Below are positions 5,295 through 5,711 of a stretch of 5,711 nucleotides of DNA, piece by piece. The stretch's first letter is position 1, and every line of letters starts with the position of its first letter. Under the pieces are notes generated by a model that was given only the letters and a program-made list of their open reading frames with translations, ran no database searches and was not told the origin of the DNA. Source of the DNA: Syntrophaceae bacterium UBA2210 (GTDB lineage: Bacteria > Desulfobacterota > Syntrophia > Syntrophales > UBA2210). Location: assembly GCA_002327865.1 (NCBI GenBank), contig DCUQ01000060.1, positions 1 to 5,711 on the forward strand, in the 5' to 3' direction. Position numbers and translations under genes: made by a program.

Positions 5295-5711
5295 GGTCCC
5301 AAAATCGCCAAATGTAACTGTTTTGTAACTGTCCTGTGCTTTTAGATACATTTCTTGTTTATTTGCTGCTAATTTCAGATCATCGGCACTAACGATATTG
5401 TATCTTTCGAATACCGATCTCGTTTTGTGTCCTGAAATCATCATAACCACGCGTTCAGGGATACCTGATCTGACCATATTTCTAACTGCCGTACGTCGCA
5501 AATCGTGGAACAATCTATTACCCATTTTAGTTCCTTTGCAGGCCGTACTCCACGATTTTCTAAACTGCTTTATTCTGTCGCTTCCATCTTGATTGGTAAA
5601 CACATAAGGAATCAGTTTTTCGGCTTTTTTTCTCGCCTCCCATTGTGCATCGATTACCCCTTGTATCTCATTGTCAAGATAGACAGTCTGAGATAGGTTG
5701 AAAAAAATGGA
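5268..5711 (-). CDS. Tyrosine recombinase/integrase, C-terminal part (runs off the right edge)
   Basis: The last 147 residues of a phage/island-type site-specific tyrosine recombinase; the frame is open to base 5711 and the start lies outside. The catalytic core shows LFHDLRRTAVRNMV with the HxxR pair (His69 and Arg72 of the visible fragment), then MMISGHKTRSVFERYNIV with His95 and, nine residues on, the nucleophile Tyr104 (codon 5400-5402). The first catalytic Arg and the beta-hairpin Lys would be upstream, off the window. The segment WEARKKAEKLIPYVF followed by FRKSW is typical of integrases of genomic islands and integrative elements. About 43 residues follow the Tyr. The gene is read toward tRNA-Phe. 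It is AT-richer than its neighbours (about 34% GC at 5301-5400 against about 51% at 4801-4900), consistent with horizontal transfer. The visible part is intact, with no frameshift. The element's cargo lies to the right. Confidence 0.95.
   Translation of the reverse strand, partial: SIFFNLSQTVYLDNEIQGVIDAQWEARKKAEKLIPYVFTNQDGSDRIKQFRKSWSTACKGTKMGNRLFHDLRRTAVRNMVRSGIPERVVMMISGHKTRSVFERYNIVSADDLKLAANKQEMYLKAQDSYKTVTFGDFGTKKGASQSG
5313..5332. repeat. Tandem 9-base direct repeats near the att end
   Basis: TGTAACTGT occurs at 5313-5321 and again at 5324-5332, an 11-base period, or about one helical turn. They lie inside the integrase 3' end, 60-80 bases from the tRNA CCA. The spacing and position fit arm-type binding sites for the integrase or an accessory factor. 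They are also part of the coding sequence, in the KTVTFG region, so chance or coding constraint remains possible. Confidence 0.45.

Noticed and set aside
1..5711. CRISPR array, insertion sequence ends, riboswitch or defence genes
   Set aside because: No regularly spaced repeats, transposase or recognisable aptamer was seen. The only mobile-element gene is the partial integrase at the right edge.

Overview
The window is ordinary bacterial chromosome on the left, meeting the edge of an integrated mobile element on the right. The gene content suggests a Gram-negative anaerobe of the Desulfobacterota ('deltaproteobacterial') kind. The grounds are a tetrapyrrole cluster in the order siroheme synthase domain, CcsA/HemX-like membrane protein, glutamyl-tRNA reductase; a prmA-rsmE pair; roughly 50% GC; and frequent non-ATG starts with strong Shine-Dalgarno sequences. 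This is inference from gene order and style, with no marker gene to place the organism.

Layout: (1) Bases 1-2412, minus strand: a tightly spaced three-gene operon read as sirC-type precorrin-2 dehydrogenase/ferrochelatase (2412-1771), ccsA/hemX-like (1746-934) and hemA (913 to beyond base 1). Together these feed 5-aminolevulinate synthesis, the siroheme branch and probably heme handling. (2) Bases 2413-2777: a 365-base divergent intergenic region with no convincing gene. It carries candidate promoters for both directions and a perfect 6+3+6 palindrome near the minus-strand operon. (3) Bases 2778-5123, plus strand: prmA (ribosomal protein L11 methyltransferase), rsmE (16S rRNA m3U1498 methyltransferase, TTG start) and an RDD-family membrane protein, closely spaced and probably one transcript. 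(4) Bases 5120-5294: a tRNA-Phe(GAA) gene with its own sigma70-type promoter, whose -35 box overlaps the RDD stop codon, and with a strong intrinsic terminator. (5) Bases 5268-5711 and beyond, minus strand: the C-terminal catalytic part of a tyrosine recombinase whose stop codon lies 15 bases from the tRNA 3' end. GC falls here from about 51% (4801-4900) to about 34% (5301-5400) by hand count.

How it fits together: the left 5.2 kb is housekeeping (tetrapyrrole synthesis; modification of the translation machinery). The right end is the classic arrangement of a genomic island or integrative element inserted at the 3' end of a tRNA gene. The rest of the island, including any new system it carries, lies beyond base 5711. 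The most unusual local detail is that the terminator of the tRNA gene is built from the last codons and stop codon of the integrase.
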